NCBI RefSeq assembly: GCF_000269965.1
Contig: NC_017219.1
Span: 248,001-312,000 of the forward strand
Direction: 5' to 3'
Source: Bifidobacterium longum subsp. infantis ATCC 15697 = JCM 1222 = DSM 20088
GTDB taxonomy: Bacteria; Actinomycetota; Actinomycetes; Actinomycetales; Bifidobacteriaceae
DNA: 64,000 bases
Below are positions 1-8,373 of this stretch, piece after piece. Each line of letters begins with the position of its first letter. The stretch's first letter is position 1. The notes under the pieces were generated by a model. It had not been told where the DNA came from and searched no databases. It was given only the letters and a program-made list of their open reading frames with translations. A program made the translations under genes and the position numbers.

Positions 1-110
1 CTTGGTGTTGCTTGGTTGCTACGTTTTCCGTAGCGATACGTTAATCGTAGCGCTACGGTTGCCGGAGATCAATGGGGTGATTGATGATGTCTTTGGCGGA
101 ATAACGCCGC

Positions 111-157
111 TGCCCAGCGGCTTATCGTGCGTCGCTGGGCATTGTGCCTAATTTTTG
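111..157 (+). terminator. Rho-independent terminator of a gene left of the window
   Basis: A 9-bp perfect stem (TGCCCAGCG at 111-119 and CGCTGGGCA at 133-141) is followed by a T-rich stretch ending near 157. No coding sequence is visible in the first 110 bases, so the gene it serves probably ends before the window. A second inverted repeat, CCGTAGCG at 28-35 and CGCTACGG at 51-58, lies upstream and may be part of the same 3' end or a separate site. Confidence 0.6.
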
Positions 158-158
158 T

Positions 159-204
159 GGCTGGGGTGCTGTGTGGCTGGGGTGCTGTGGGCTGGGGTGC
201 TGTG
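159..204. repeat. Three tandem copies of a 15-bp GT-rich unit
   Basis: GGCTGGGGTGCTGTG occurs exactly at 159-173, 175-189 and 190-204. It sits in non-coding DNA between a terminator and the box array. Its function is unknown. It looks like a simple slippage repeat. Confidence 0.85.
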
Positions 205-226
205 TGTGTTGGTGTGAGGCTGCCCT

Positions 227-387
227 CCATGGGGCGGTAAAACCTTCATCGGGCGGTAAGTGGCCCATGGGGCGGTGAAATCCCCATGGGGCGGTGGCTT
301 AAAATGGCTTTATTCCGCGGAATGCGGTTTTGGGCTAACCGCCCCATGGGGTAATTACCGCCTCATGAGAGAGCTACCGCCCCATGG
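227..387. promoter_or_regulatory. Array of seven 12-bp boxes, four direct then three inverted, around a palindrome
   Basis: CCATGGGGCGGT occurs at 227-238, 265-276 and 284-295, with a variant (TCATCGGGCGGT) at 246-257. The reverse complement ACCGCCCCATGG occurs at 338-349 and 376-387, with a variant at 357-368. Between the two sets is the perfect palindrome ATTCCGCGGAAT (312-323). The boxes are close to helical spacing (19, 19 and 19 bp starts on each side of the gap). They lie upstream of the membrane protein gene at 574. This could be a multi-site operator or a structured repeat; no known bifidobacterial regulator is recognised. Confidence 0.7.
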
Positions 388-573
388 ATAAACCGTTGTA
401 TCAGCTTTCGATGGTGCCGGATTGGCCGTCGATGGCCGACTGCTCGTTCTGGCTGGATGACTGGTCGGAGCTGGAGTTGCCGGAAGTGTCAGAACCTGTG
501 CCGGCCGTCCATCAAGTTCGGCAAAACTGCAATCGGGTGATAGTGTAAGGGGACGCTATGTGGGGAGGAAACC

Positions 574-1860
574 ATGGTTGAATTCAAGGACGATGGCACG
601 GCCACTACCCTTGGAAAGACGCGAGAGAACCGTGACGCCGAGTCCGCAGTCGTGGCCGATCTGGTGGCCGTTGAATTGGACGACGCCGGCTTGAACCTGA
701 ACGCCAAGCGATTACCGATTCTGGCGCGCATCTATGGCGCGGTCGTACTGCTGGACGGACTCGCCACATTGCCGATTATGGTGATTTCCATCCTCTATGC
801 CGTGCGCGAGATTCTGGATGGTCATGTGCACGTCGATGCGATGAGCCTGACCTTCATCCTGTCCGCGGTCCGCGCGGTGGTGCTGGTGGTCAGCGCCGTC
901 TGCCTGATCGTGTTCGGCGTGATGCTGCTGCGCAACCATCGCCGGTATGCCGCGCGCTGGACCTACGTGCTGATGCCGCTGACGCTGGCGGATGGCATGC
1001 TGTCACTGGCGTTGACCGGCCTCGGCCCCAACCTGCTGATGCCGCTGGTCCAGATGACCATCCTCATCGTGATCTCGGTGACCGCCGACCCCTCCCTGAG
1101 CGAGGAACGGCGCCTGCAGCGCGCGCTCAAACGCATGGACGATCGAGATGACTATGAGTCGGCGGTGGCGGCCGGCATGCTGGGACGCGACCAGTCCGGC
1201 AAAGGCTACATCGCACTGGACTTCTTCAACATCTTCTGGCTGTTCACCATCGCCTCGGTATTCGGTCTGATCATGGAGACGATCTATCACATGGCGTTGT
1301 ACAACGGCGAACTTCAGGACCGTGCGGGCCTGCTGTGGGGGCCGTTCTCGCCTATCTACGGCTGCGGCGCGGTGCTGGTGACCGTATGCCTGAACCGCCT
1401 GTGGAAAGCGAACCCGTTCCTGATCTTCTGCGCCTCGGCGGTGATCGGCGGCGCGTTCGAATACTGCACGAGCTGGTTCATGGAGGCGGCCTTCGGCATC
1501 ACCGCGTGGGACTACACCGGCCGATGGCTGTCGATCGACGGGCGCACCTCGGGCCTGTTCATGTTCTTCTGGGGTCTGATCGGCGTGGCGTGGGTCAAAT
1601 GGCTGCTGCCGCGACTGCTCGCCCTGATTAACCGCATTCCCTGGAAGGTGCGGTATTCGCTGACCGCCGTATGCGCGGTGCTGATGGTGATCGACATCGC
1701 CTTCACGCTGATGGCCTTGGACTGCTGGTACGGGCGCATGGCCGGCCAACCGCAGAATTCACCGGTCGCGGTGTGGTTCAGTGAACGGTATGGCGATGCG
1801 TACATGGCCAACCGTTTCCAGACCATGCACATCGACCCTTCCAAGGCCGGGCGTATGTGA
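574..1860 (+). CDS. Multi-pass membrane protein with C-terminal ABC-transporter type IV (PF06541-like) domain
   Basis: This 428-residue protein has a soluble N-terminal stretch of about 45 residues, a first group of hydrophobic helices (about 48-180), and a second hydrophobic half from about residue 218. The second half resembles the putative ABC-transporter type IV family: it contains LLWGPFSPIYGCGAVL and an aromatic-rich FEYCTSWFMEAAFG segment. The start has a good ribosome site (GGGGAGGAA, 562-570) just before ATG at 574. No ATPase gene is adjacent, so a transport role is not shown by context. The box array at 227-387 lies upstream. Substrate is unknown. Confidence 0.75.
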   Translation: MVEFKDDGTATTLGKTRENRDAESAVVADLVAVELDDAGLNLNAKRLPILARIYGAVVLLDGLATLPIMVISILYAVREILDGHVHVDAMSLTFILSAVRAVVLVVSAVCLIVFGVMLLRNHRRYAARWTYVLMPLTLADGMLSLALTGLGPNLLMPLVQMTILIVISVTADPSLSEERRLQRALKRMDDRDDYESAVAAGMLGRDQSGKGYIALDFFNIFWLFTIASVFGLIMETIYHMALYNGELQDRAGLLWGPFSPIYGCGAVLVTVCLNRLWKANPFLIFCASAVIGGAFEYCTSWFMEAAFGITAWDYTGRWLSIDGRTSGLFMFFWGLIGVAWVKWLLPRLLALINRIPWKVRYSLTAVCAVLMVIDIAFTLMALDCWYGRMAGQPQNSPVAVWFSERYGDAYMANRFQTMHIDPSKAGRM

Positions 1861-2034
1861 ATGGCAAGTAATTACGCTTCGCGGGCAGAAGGTGCGTAGA
1901 GCCTAAGACAGCCCTCGTGCGTGGGTGATAAGCGGGATACACTTTCAAGCGTTGAAGGAATGATTCCCTCCGCTGATGCGCTGTTTTGTGACGCGCGTGA
2001 TGACGATGGGACAATCAAACGAAAGGCAAGGCAC

Positions 2035-3489
2035 ATGGCCGAAGCTACAGCAAACATTGGTGTGATCGGACTGGCCGCGATGGGCTCCAATCTGGCGCGT
2101 AATCTGGCGCACCATGGCAATACGGTGGCGTTGTTCAACCGTCACTACTCGCGTACCGAGAAGCTCATGAACGAGCATGGCGCCGAAGGCAACTTTGTGC
2201 CGGCCGAGACGCTCGAGGAATTCGCCGCGTCCCTGAAGCGTCCGCGTACCGCCATCATCATGGTCAAGGCCGGTGCTCCGACCGACGCGACCATCGCGCA
2301 GCTAGAAGAGGTGTTCGAACCGGGCGACATCATCGTCGACGGTGGCAACTCCTTCTTCAAGGACACCATCAAGCGTGAGAAGGAAGTACGTGCTAAGGGC
2401 TTCCACTTCGTGGGCTGCGGCGTGTCCGGCGGCGAGGAGGGCGCGCTCAACGGCCCGTCCCTGATGCCCGGCGGCACCGTGGAATCCTGGAAGACCCTGG
2501 GGCCGATTCTGGAATCCATCGCCGCCAAGGTGAACGGCGAACCGTGCGTGACCCACATCGGCACCGATGGCGCCGGCCACTTTGTCAAGATGGTGCACAA
2601 CGGCATCGAGTATGCGGATATGCAGGTGATTGGTGAGGCGTATGACATTCTGCGCCGTGGACTCGGCATGGATGCCGAGGAGATCGGCGACGTGTTCGAG
2701 GAGTGGAACAAGGGCGATCTCGACTCCTACCTGATCGAGATCACCGCCCAGATCCTGCACCATAAGGATGCCGAGACCGGCAAGCCGTTCGTGGACATGG
2801 TCGTGGATCATGCCGGCATGAAGGGTACTGGTACGTGGACCGTGCAGACTGGTCTGGAATTTGGTTCTCCTGTGGCTGCCATCGGTGAAGCCGTGTTCGC
2901 TCGTGCACTGTCTTCGCACGGTGAGCTGCGTGAAGACGCTCAGAAGGAAGGTCTGGCTGGCCCGAACAAGACCATCGATCTGGCCGGAGAAGACGAGGCC
3001 GCGTTCGTCGATGACGTGCGCAAGGCCCTGTTCGCTTCCAAGGTCGTGGCCTATGCTCAGGGCCTGAACGAGATTCAGGACGGTGCCAAGGAATACGGCT
3101 GGGATATCAACCTGTCCGAAGTGGCCCGCATTTGGCGTGGCGGCTGCATTATTCGCGCCCAGTTCCTGCTCGACCGCATCACCGAGGCCTTCAAGGGCGA
3201 TAACCCGCCGGCTTCCCTGCTGTTCGATCCGTACTTCGAGAAGATCATCGGCGAATCGCAGGACGCATGGCGTCGCGTGATCGTTCGCGCGGTGGAGGCC
3301 GGCATACCGACCCCGGTGTTCTCCAGCTCCCTGGCTTACTACGATGGTCTGCGCTCCAAGCGTCTGCCCACCGCTCTGACCCAGTCCCAGCGTGACCTCT
3401 TCGGTGCCCACACCTACGGCCGCGTCGACAAGCCCGGCGTGTTCCACACGCTGTGGGCTGAAGAAGGCAAGCCTGAAATCGAGGCGTAG
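2035..3489 (+). CDS. gnd: 6-phosphogluconate dehydrogenase, decarboxylating
   Basis: The enzyme oxidises 6-phosphogluconate to ribulose 5-phosphate with NADP in the oxidative pentose phosphate pathway. At 484 residues it has the usual length. The N-terminal Rossmann motif GLAAMGSNLARNLAHHG, the GGNSFFKDT segment, the substrate loop GCGVSGGEEGALNGPSLMPG and the catalytic HFVKMVHNGIEY region are all present. The frame is open upstream to 1921, but ATG at 2035 follows GAAAGGCAAGG and matches the normal N-terminus. It is convergent with pgl, while zwf-opcA lie just beyond, so all dedicated oxidative pentose phosphate genes are clustered here. Bifidobacteria use the fructose 6-phosphate shunt, so this branch mainly supplies NADPH and pentose. 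Confidence 0.97.
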   Translation: MAEATANIGVIGLAAMGSNLARNLAHHGNTVALFNRHYSRTEKLMNEHGAEGNFVPAETLEEFAASLKRPRTAIIMVKAGAPTDATIAQLEEVFEPGDIIVDGGNSFFKDTIKREKEVRAKGFHFVGCGVSGGEEGALNGPSLMPGGTVESWKTLGPILESIAAKVNGEPCVTHIGTDGAGHFVKMVHNGIEYADMQVIGEAYDILRRGLGMDAEEIGDVFEEWNKGDLDSYLIEITAQILHHKDAETGKPFVDMVVDHAGMKGTGTWTVQTGLEFGSPVAAIGEAVFARALSSHGELREDAQKEGLAGPNKTIDLAGEDEAAFVDDVRKALFASKVVAYAQGLNEIQDGAKEYGWDINLSEVARIWRGGCIIRAQFLLDRITEAFKGDNPPASLLFDPYFEKIIGESQDAWRRVIVRAVEAGIPTPVFSSSLAYYDGLRSKRLPTALTQSQRDLFGAHTYGRVDKPGVFHTLWAEEGKPEIEA

Positions 3490-3594
3490 CCTCGTGATTT
3501 CAGGCTTAGGACAGCCCTGTGGGCTGTCCGGCCTTCTTCAGGCTCGGCGATAGCCGAGCTGAGAAAACAGCAAGCCTGAGATCGAGGCGTAGCC
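3467..3594 (+). repeat. Duplicated 25-bp 3' end of gnd
   Basis: The last codons of gnd with the stop (3467-3491) recur at 3570-3594 with a single mismatch (24 of 25), about 100 bp downstream. The copy includes an in-frame equivalent of the Lys-Pro-Glu-Ile-Glu-Ala-stop ending. It looks like a small local duplication or the scar of a recombination event at the end of gnd. Confidence 0.8.
3469..3507 (+). terminator. Hairpin spanning the gnd stop codon
   Basis: AAGCCTGAAATC (3469-3480) pairs with GATTTCAGGCTT (3496-3507). Inside it GAGGC (3481-3485) pairs with GCCTC (3489-3493), giving 17 paired bases with the gnd stop codon in the apex. A second 9-bp hairpin follows at 3509-3529. This is unusual placement for a terminator because ribosomes would cover it until release. 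Confidence 0.55.
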
Positions 3595-3601
3595 ATAGAC
3601 G

Positions 3602-3633
3602 AATTAAGCCCCCTCATCAGAGGGGGCTTAATT
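3602..3633. terminator. Bidirectional terminator between gnd and pgl
   Basis: A 13-bp perfect inverted repeat (AATTAAGCCCCCT at 3602-3614, AGGGGGCTTAATT at 3621-3633) with a 6-nt loop is flanked by A/T bases on both sides. It sits three bases from the end of pgl, and serves both converging genes. Confidence 0.85.
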
Positions 3634-3636
3634 CAC

Positions 3637-4479
3637 TCACAATGCGGTGACGGTTTCTTCGGTGGAGAACCAGGTGAACTCGTCCACTCCGTTGGCGTAG
3701 GAGGACGGGTAATCCGGGTTGTTGGGCTGCTCGAAGACATGGGCCAGCGATTCGGCTTTGCCGGCACCGGCGGCGAAGAACCACGTATGGCGTGAACGTG
3801 CGATGAGCGGCGCGGTCAATGAAACACGCAGCGGCGGCATCTTGGGGGAGTGGTTCACACCCACGGTGAGCCTATCGGTAACCTTGACCTCATCATGACC
3901 AGGGAACAGCGACGCATAGTGACCGTCCGGTCCCATGCCGAGAATCATCAGATCGATTACCGGTTCCGGACCAAGCTCACGGATGAGTTCGGCCCCATAA
4001 TCGCGGGCGGCGGCGTCCAGCAATGCATCATTCGCGGCATCGGCGGCGGCGCGAACGGAATCGTCGGCGCTGTCGGCATCGGACATAACATCGGCGATCT
4101 CGTCGGCGGAACGAACGTCGGCCGCCATCTCATGGATATTTGATTCCGGCAGCTTGCCGTTGGCCACGAGCTGGTCAAGCAGCAGGCGACGGGCCTCCAA
4201 AGCATTGCGATCGGTGTCGTAAGCCGGCACAAAACGTTCGTCGCTCCACCAGAAATGCACGCGCGACCAATCAATCGCATCAGCCAGCGGATCGCTCAGT
4301 ACCAAGCCCAACGGCTGCGCGGCCGAACCGCCAGACAGCGCCACATCCACGCGCGTGCGGTGCGTGCCATCCGGCAGTCGCTCGGCGAGCAAATCGAGTA
4401 GCGCCAAGACAAAACGTTGCGCGCCAGCCTGAATCATCAGATCTTTATTCGGATACACAATGAGTTTTCGAGTTGCCAT
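3637..4479 (-). CDS. pgl: 6-phosphogluconolactonase
   Basis: The enzyme hydrolyses 6-phosphogluconolactone to 6-phosphogluconate, the second step of the oxidative pentose phosphate pathway. It is a 280-residue member of the glucosamine/galactosamine-6-phosphate isomerase-like family. Visible family features include VALSGGSAAQPLG near the N-terminus, HFWWSDERFVP, and the conserved LGMGPDGHYASLFPGH block. There is an extra acidic insertion (about residues 125-150) compared with shorter homologues. The ATG at 4479 is preceded by AAGGA. It lies 293 bp downstream of opcA on the same strand and has its own upstream region with two palindromes, so it may be transcribed separately. Confidence 0.93.
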   Translation of the reverse strand: MATRKLIVYPNKDLMIQAGAQRFVLALLDLLAERLPDGTHRTRVDVALSGGSAAQPLGLVLSDPLADAIDWSRVHFWWSDERFVPAYDTDRNALEARRLLLDQLVANGKLPESNIHEMAADVRSADEIADVMSDADSADDSVRAAADAANDALLDAAARDYGAELIRELGPEPVIDLMILGMGPDGHYASLFPGHDEVKVTDRLTVGVNHSPKMPPLRVSLTAPLIARSRHTWFFAAGAGKAESLAHVFEQPNNPDYPSSYANGVDEFTWFSTEETVTAL

Positions 4480-4527
4480 GTATGGTCCTTATATGGGGTA
4501 TGTGTCGTACTTTGCAATGTGGATTGT

Positions 4528-4611
4528 GTTGTCAGTTGACAACGCATAATACGGGTGGCATGCCGGGAATCCAGCCATTTGCAGCAATGAAATGTGTTGT
4601 CAGTTGACAAC
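4528..4611. promoter_or_regulatory. Two identical 16-bp palindromes upstream of pgl
   Basis: GTTGTCAGTTGACAAC occurs at 4528-4543 and again at 4596-4611, 68 bp apart. The second extends to a 22-base inverted repeat (4593-4614). Both lie in the promoter region of pgl (minus strand) and after the end of opcA. The form fits a dimeric repressor of MarR or GntR type, but the regulator cannot be named from this window. Confidence 0.7.
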
Positions 4612-4772
4612 ACAATGTACATTGTGCGACATCGCATATGTCACTTTATTACTCCGCGGTCATGAGCTTCGGCATCGCATGAGGTAGGAAACGATGAGCA
4701 ACGGCGTTGGCATGGCTCGACCACAATTGCCGAACTCATGCCAACGCCGCTGTGGCAACGGTTCTACCGACT

Positions 4773-5798
4773 TCAGTGACGAATCAGATCCCAGCCTTCG
4801 TTGATGACCTCGGCGTAGATCTCATCGGGATCGATGCGGCGCAGTTCCTCGGTCAGACAGTCCTCGATGGTGCGCATCGGCACGGACACTTCTTGCGGAG
4901 TCTGGCCGGGCATCGAGATCAGCGCTTGGTCCTCATACGGGCGTTCCAGCGAGATCACACCGTCCTCACGGGTCAGGTACACGCCGGTCACAGCCTCGGC
5001 ATCGGGTACGAATTCGGTTTCGACTGGCACTCCGAGCTTGAGGTGCAGCCATGCGCACAGCAGTTCCAGCGGCAGGAAGTCGGCCTTGCCGGTCACCTTC
5101 ACGGCGGTGATGGGCAGGTGCGGTGGCTGGTCGAGCATCGAGGCAAGCATCGCGCGCCAGACGGTCAGTCTGGTCCACGACAAGTCGATGTCTTCCGGCG
5201 TCCAATTGCGGCGCAGACGTTCGATCGTGGCCTCAGGGTTGTTGGAATGCAACGCATCGGTGATGCGGCTTCGGGCCATCGCCCCCATCAGATCCTTGGC
5301 TGGGTTCGACGGCGGCGTGGTCGGCCACCACGCCACTACGGGCGCGTCCGGCACGAGCAGCGGGATGACCAGCGTATCCGGATGGTTGATCAGGCCGCCG
5401 CGCGGGCGCAGGATGATGATCTCTCCCGCGCCGGCGTCCGCGCCGAACCGCACCTGGGCGTTCAGGTTGGAGCCGCTCGGGGCGTTCGGCCCATCGGTCA
5501 GGTCGACGTCCGGATTGTCGCGATCCGCGCTCACCTCGGCGGCCGCTTCGGCCGCGTCCAGCTCGCCATCGGCGGACCGGGCGACGGGATCGGTGTCCGG
5601 CACCACGGCGATCACGCGGCACGGATGCTCGCGGCTGGCCGAATTCGCGATCTCCAGCGCATGCTCCAGATCGGCGTCCTCGGTGGCGATCAGCAGCGTC
5701 AGTACGCGGCCGGTCGCCGATTCGCCGCGCTCCTCATGCAGTTGTTCGATCTTGTGCGCGATTTCGCGGGTGCGGGTATTCGGCATGTCGATGATCAT
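4773..5798 (-). CDS. opcA: Glucose-6-phosphate dehydrogenase assembly protein OpcA
   Basis: OpcA is needed for assembly and activity of glucose-6-phosphate dehydrogenase in cyanobacteria and actinobacteria. The product is 341 residues from ATG at 5798, chosen because GGAGGATGCC precedes it and its A overlaps the zwf stop in an ATGA junction. An upstream in-frame Met at 5858 would overlap zwf by 64 bases and lacks a ribosome site. Family-like features are an N-terminal TREIAHKIEQLHEE helix, a central segment with VVAWWPTTPPSNPA, and a C-terminal hydrophobic/Trp-rich region. It is translationally coupled to zwf. Confidence 0.92.
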   Translation of the reverse strand: MIIDMPNTRTREIAHKIEQLHEERGESATGRVLTLLIATEDADLEHALEIANSASREHPCRVIAVVPDTDPVARSADGELDAAEAAAEVSADRDNPDVDLTDGPNAPSGSNLNAQVRFGADAGAGEIIILRPRGGLINHPDTLVIPLLVPDAPVVAWWPTTPPSNPAKDLMGAMARSRITDALHSNNPEATIERLRRNWTPEDIDLSWTRLTVWRAMLASMLDQPPHLPITAVKVTGKADFLPLELLCAWLHLKLGVPVETEFVPDAEAVTGVYLTREDGVISLERPYEDQALISMPGQTPQEVSVPMRTIEDCLTEELRRIDPDEIYAEVINEGWDLIRH

Positions 5799-7333
5799 GG
5801 CATCCTCCAATGGCGTCCGTCGCGTGCCAGCATGTCGTCGGCTTGGGTTGGGCCCCATGTGCCGGAGCGATAGGCTTGCGGCTGGCCGAGCGTGGACCAG
5901 AATCGTTCAATCGGGTCGAGAATCTCCCAGCTGAGGTTCACCTCTTCGGTGGTGGGGAACAGCGGCGGGTCGCCGAGCAGCACGTCCAGAATCAGTCGTT
6001 CGTAGGCTTCCGGCGAGTTCTCGGTGAAGGAGCGACCATAGCTGAAGTCCATGTTCACGTCTCGGACCTCCATGGTGGAGCCGCCCGGCACCTTGGCGCC
6101 GAAACGCATGGTGACGCCCTCGTCGGGCTGAACGCGAATCACGATGGCGTTCTTGCCGAGTTCGCGCACGGCGGTCTGTTCGAACGGCAGGTGCGGGGCG
6201 CGTTTGAACATCACGGCGATCTCGGTGACACGCTTACCCAGACGCTTGCCGCAACGCAGGTAGAACGGCACGCCGGCCCAGCGGCGGGTGTCGATGTCAA
6301 GGCGGATGGCGGCGTACGTTTCAGTGGTGCTCTTGGGGTCGATGCCTTTTTCTTCCAAGTAGCCGACCACTTCGTGCGAGCCCTGCCAGCCCTTGGCGTA
6401 CTGGCCGCGCGCGGTGTTGGCGGCAAGATCCTTGGGTAGACGCACGGCGGAAAGCACCTTGGTCTTCTCGGCGGTCAGATCCTTGGCGGTGAAGCTCACC
6501 GGCTCCTCCATGGCGGTCAGGGCCATGAGCTGCAGCAGGTGGTTCTGGATCACGTCGCGCGCCGCGCCGATGCCGTCATAATATCCGGCGCGTCCTCCGA
6601 TGCCGATGTCCTCGGCCATCGTGATCTGCACATGATCCACGTAGTTGGCGTTCCAGATCGGCTCGTACATGGCGTTGGCGAAGCGCAGGGCCAGCAGGTT
6701 CTGCACGGTCTCCTTGCCGAGGTAGTGGTCGATGCGGAACACGGAACTCGGGTCGAACACCTCGGACACCACGCTGTCGAGTTCCTTGGCGCTGGCCAGA
6801 TCATGGCCGAACGGCTTCTCGATGATCACGCGGCGCCACGCTCCCTCGGACGAGCGCGACAGGCCGGAGGCGGCCAGCTGCTTGGCAACCTGCGGGAAAG
6901 CCCGCGGCGGCACCGACATGTAGAAGGCATGGTTACCCTGCGTGCCACGATCGCGGTCAAGCTCCTGCACGGTGGCGCTCAGACGCTCGAACGCCTCCTG
7001 ATCGTCGAACGTACCCTGAACGAAGCGGATTCCGGCGGCCAGATTGCGCCAAGTCGACTCCTTGAACGGCGTACGGCAATGCGCCTGGATAGCGGCCTTG
7101 ACGAATTCGATGAACCGTTCCTGTGTCCAGTCTCGGCGGGCGAAGCCGGTCAGACCGAAGCTCGGCGGCAGCAGGCCACGGTTCGCCAGGTCGTAGACGG
7201 CCGGCAGCAGTTTCTTCTGCGCCAAGTCACCCGTGACGCCGAAAATGACAAGGCTGCACGGGCCGGCGATGCGGGGCAGTCTGAGATCGCGCGAGTCGCG
7301 CAGTGGATTGCTCCAGTTGGGGGATTCACTCAT
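5795..7333 (-). CDS. zwf: Glucose-6-phosphate 1-dehydrogenase
   Basis: The enzyme oxidises glucose 6-phosphate to 6-phosphogluconolactone with NADP. It has 512 residues, the usual length. The nucleotide-binding motif VTGDLAQKKLLPAVYDLA is near residue 35, IEKPFGHDL near residue 170, and the active-site RIDHYLGKE near residue 200. ATG at 7333 begins MSESPNWSNPL. It is the first gene of the zwf-opcA unit and is divergent from tRNA-Lys(TTT), so its promoter is within 7334-7484. Confidence 0.97.
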   Translation of the reverse strand: MSESPNWSNPLRDSRDLRLPRIAGPCSLVIFGVTGDLAQKKLLPAVYDLANRGLLPPSFGLTGFARRDWTQERFIEFVKAAIQAHCRTPFKESTWRNLAAGIRFVQGTFDDQEAFERLSATVQELDRDRGTQGNHAFYMSVPPRAFPQVAKQLAASGLSRSSEGAWRRVIIEKPFGHDLASAKELDSVVSEVFDPSSVFRIDHYLGKETVQNLLALRFANAMYEPIWNANYVDHVQITMAEDIGIGGRAGYYDGIGAARDVIQNHLLQLMALTAMEEPVSFTAKDLTAEKTKVLSAVRLPKDLAANTARGQYAKGWQGSHEVVGYLEEKGIDPKSTTETYAAIRLDIDTRRWAGVPFYLRCGKRLGKRVTEIAVMFKRAPHLPFEQTAVRELGKNAIVIRVQPDEGVTMRFGAKVPGGSTMEVRDVNMDFSYGRSFTENSPEAYERLILDVLLGDPPLFPTTEEVNLSWEILDPIERFWSTLGQPQAYRSGTWGPTQADDMLARDGRHWRMP

Positions 7334-7484
7334 ATGGCCAAGGGTAGTCGTTCATGGCCGTGCATGGCCAGAGGGCGCGTGCGATGTGGGCGTGATATGG
7401 GCCATACGCGCGGACGGGCCGACGGTCGTCGCGGCAAATCGCCGATTTGGTTTGTCGGATGAGCGCGTGTATCCTAGTAGAGTT

Positions 7485-7557
7485 GCCCCTCTAGCTCAAC
7501 GGTTAGAGCAGCGTCCTTTTAAGTCGTGGGTTGTGGGTTCGAATCCCACGGGGGGCA
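7485..7557 (+). tRNA. tRNA-Lys, anticodon TTT
   Basis: A 73-nt cloverleaf can be drawn: acceptor GCCCCTC/GGGGGGC, D stem GCTC/GAGC, anticodon loop CTTTTAA with TTT at 7518-7520, and T arm GTGGG-TTCGAAT-CCCAC. The anticodon stem GCGTC/GTCGT contains a T-T mismatch (7514 with 7524) and a terminal G-T pair, so it is weak. The CCA end is not encoded. The first accessory block begins right after this gene. Confidence 0.93.
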
Positions 7558-7560
7558 CCG

Positions 7561-7600
7561 AAAACCCTTGGAAACACTGAGTTCCAAGGGTTTTGTTTTA
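7561..7600 (+). terminator. Terminator of tRNA-Lys(TTT)
   Basis: AAAACCCTTGGAA (7561-7573) and TTCCAAGGGTTTT (7582-7594) form a 13-bp stem with an 8-nt loop, followed by a T-rich stretch. An 11-base part of it (near AAACCCTTGG) recurs at about 7706-7716. Confidence 0.85.
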
Positions 7601-7744
7601 CCCGGCGATATGGTTTCCAGACGCAATTAGACACAATGACCGCACTACCTATGCCCTCCGTTGGGCTGTAGCCGTCAGGCAAAAACCTGTCTAACCGCTA
7701 GTATCGAAACCCTTGGCGGATTACATAATCGGAGGGATGGTTCG

Positions 7745-8311
7745 ATGGCCACGGCATGGGGCGACGAGAGCGTTCGCAAGTCGAACGTGCCCGAGTCCAT
7801 GTATCTCATGGGGGCGTGCGTCTGCGACCTCGACGAGGATTTCACCCGCTCCCGGCTCAATACCGTCAAACCCAGAGACGCAAGCAAGCTCCATTGGCGG
7901 GACATGCAGCCCAAGCTGCGATTCAAAGCCATCGACGCCATCTCCGGCCTCGGGCTCACTCACGTCATCGTCGCGGCGATTCCCCTAGGCGATTGGAACA
8001 CTGCCGAACGTGCGAGAAGGAAGTGCCTGGAAACCCTGCTGCCGGTGCTGGAACGCGAGTATTCGGTTGATCGCCTCGTGCTGGAGCGGCGCGACAAGGC
8101 CCAGGACGCCAGGGACATCCGTTTCATCGACGCGTTGAGAAGCCGGCGCTTCATCGACTCCATCCGGGTCGATCTCGTGGCAGGTGCCGCCGACGCCAGG
8201 CTGTGGCTGCCCGACCAGCTGCTCGGCTCCTACGGCGACTGGCGGGCCGGCGAGCACCAATATGATGGATTCCTTGCCTCCGTGCGCGCCATCGTTATCA
8301 GCGCCGGGTGA
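7745..8311 (+). CDS. DUF3800-like hypothetical protein
   Basis: The frame opens at 7661, but ATG at 7745 follows GGAGGGATGG and gives a 188-residue protein. The start region (AWGDES, then YLMGACVCD) and the spaced acidic residues, including LVLERRDKAQDARD, resemble DUF3800 proteins. Those are an RNase H-like family often found with mobile elements and defence loci. The C-terminus is short for the family, so it may be truncated. It sits alone between tRNA-Lys and broken toxin-antitoxin genes, which fits an accessory gene. No activity can be assigned. Confidence 0.55.
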   Translation: MATAWGDESVRKSNVPESMYLMGACVCDLDEDFTRSRLNTVKPRDASKLHWRDMQPKLRFKAIDAISGLGLTHVIVAAIPLGDWNTAERARRKCLETLLPVLEREYSVDRLVLERRDKAQDARDIRFIDALRSRRFIDSIRVDLVAGAADARLWLPDQLLGSYGDWRAGEHQYDGFLASVRAIVISAG

Positions 8312-8373
8312 ACGTCTTTGAAAGGCGTTACACTGTAACCAAGCCAACCCCGCTGGGGAAATGGAAGTGAGAG

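Noticed and set aside
2302..3447. Long open frame on the minus strand opposite gnd (similar ones at 4707-5873 plus, 13078-14823 minus, 18952-20427 minus, 55151-57202 minus, 56949-58457 minus, 62429-63952 minus)
   Set aside because: They lie exactly over well-supported genes on the other strand, lack ribosome sites and family motifs, and arise from the high GC content of codon third positions.
7562..7716. Repeat of AAACCCTTGG after tRNA-Lys as an attachment site
   Set aside because: Only about 11 bases, not part of the tRNA 3' end, and no integrase gene is near.
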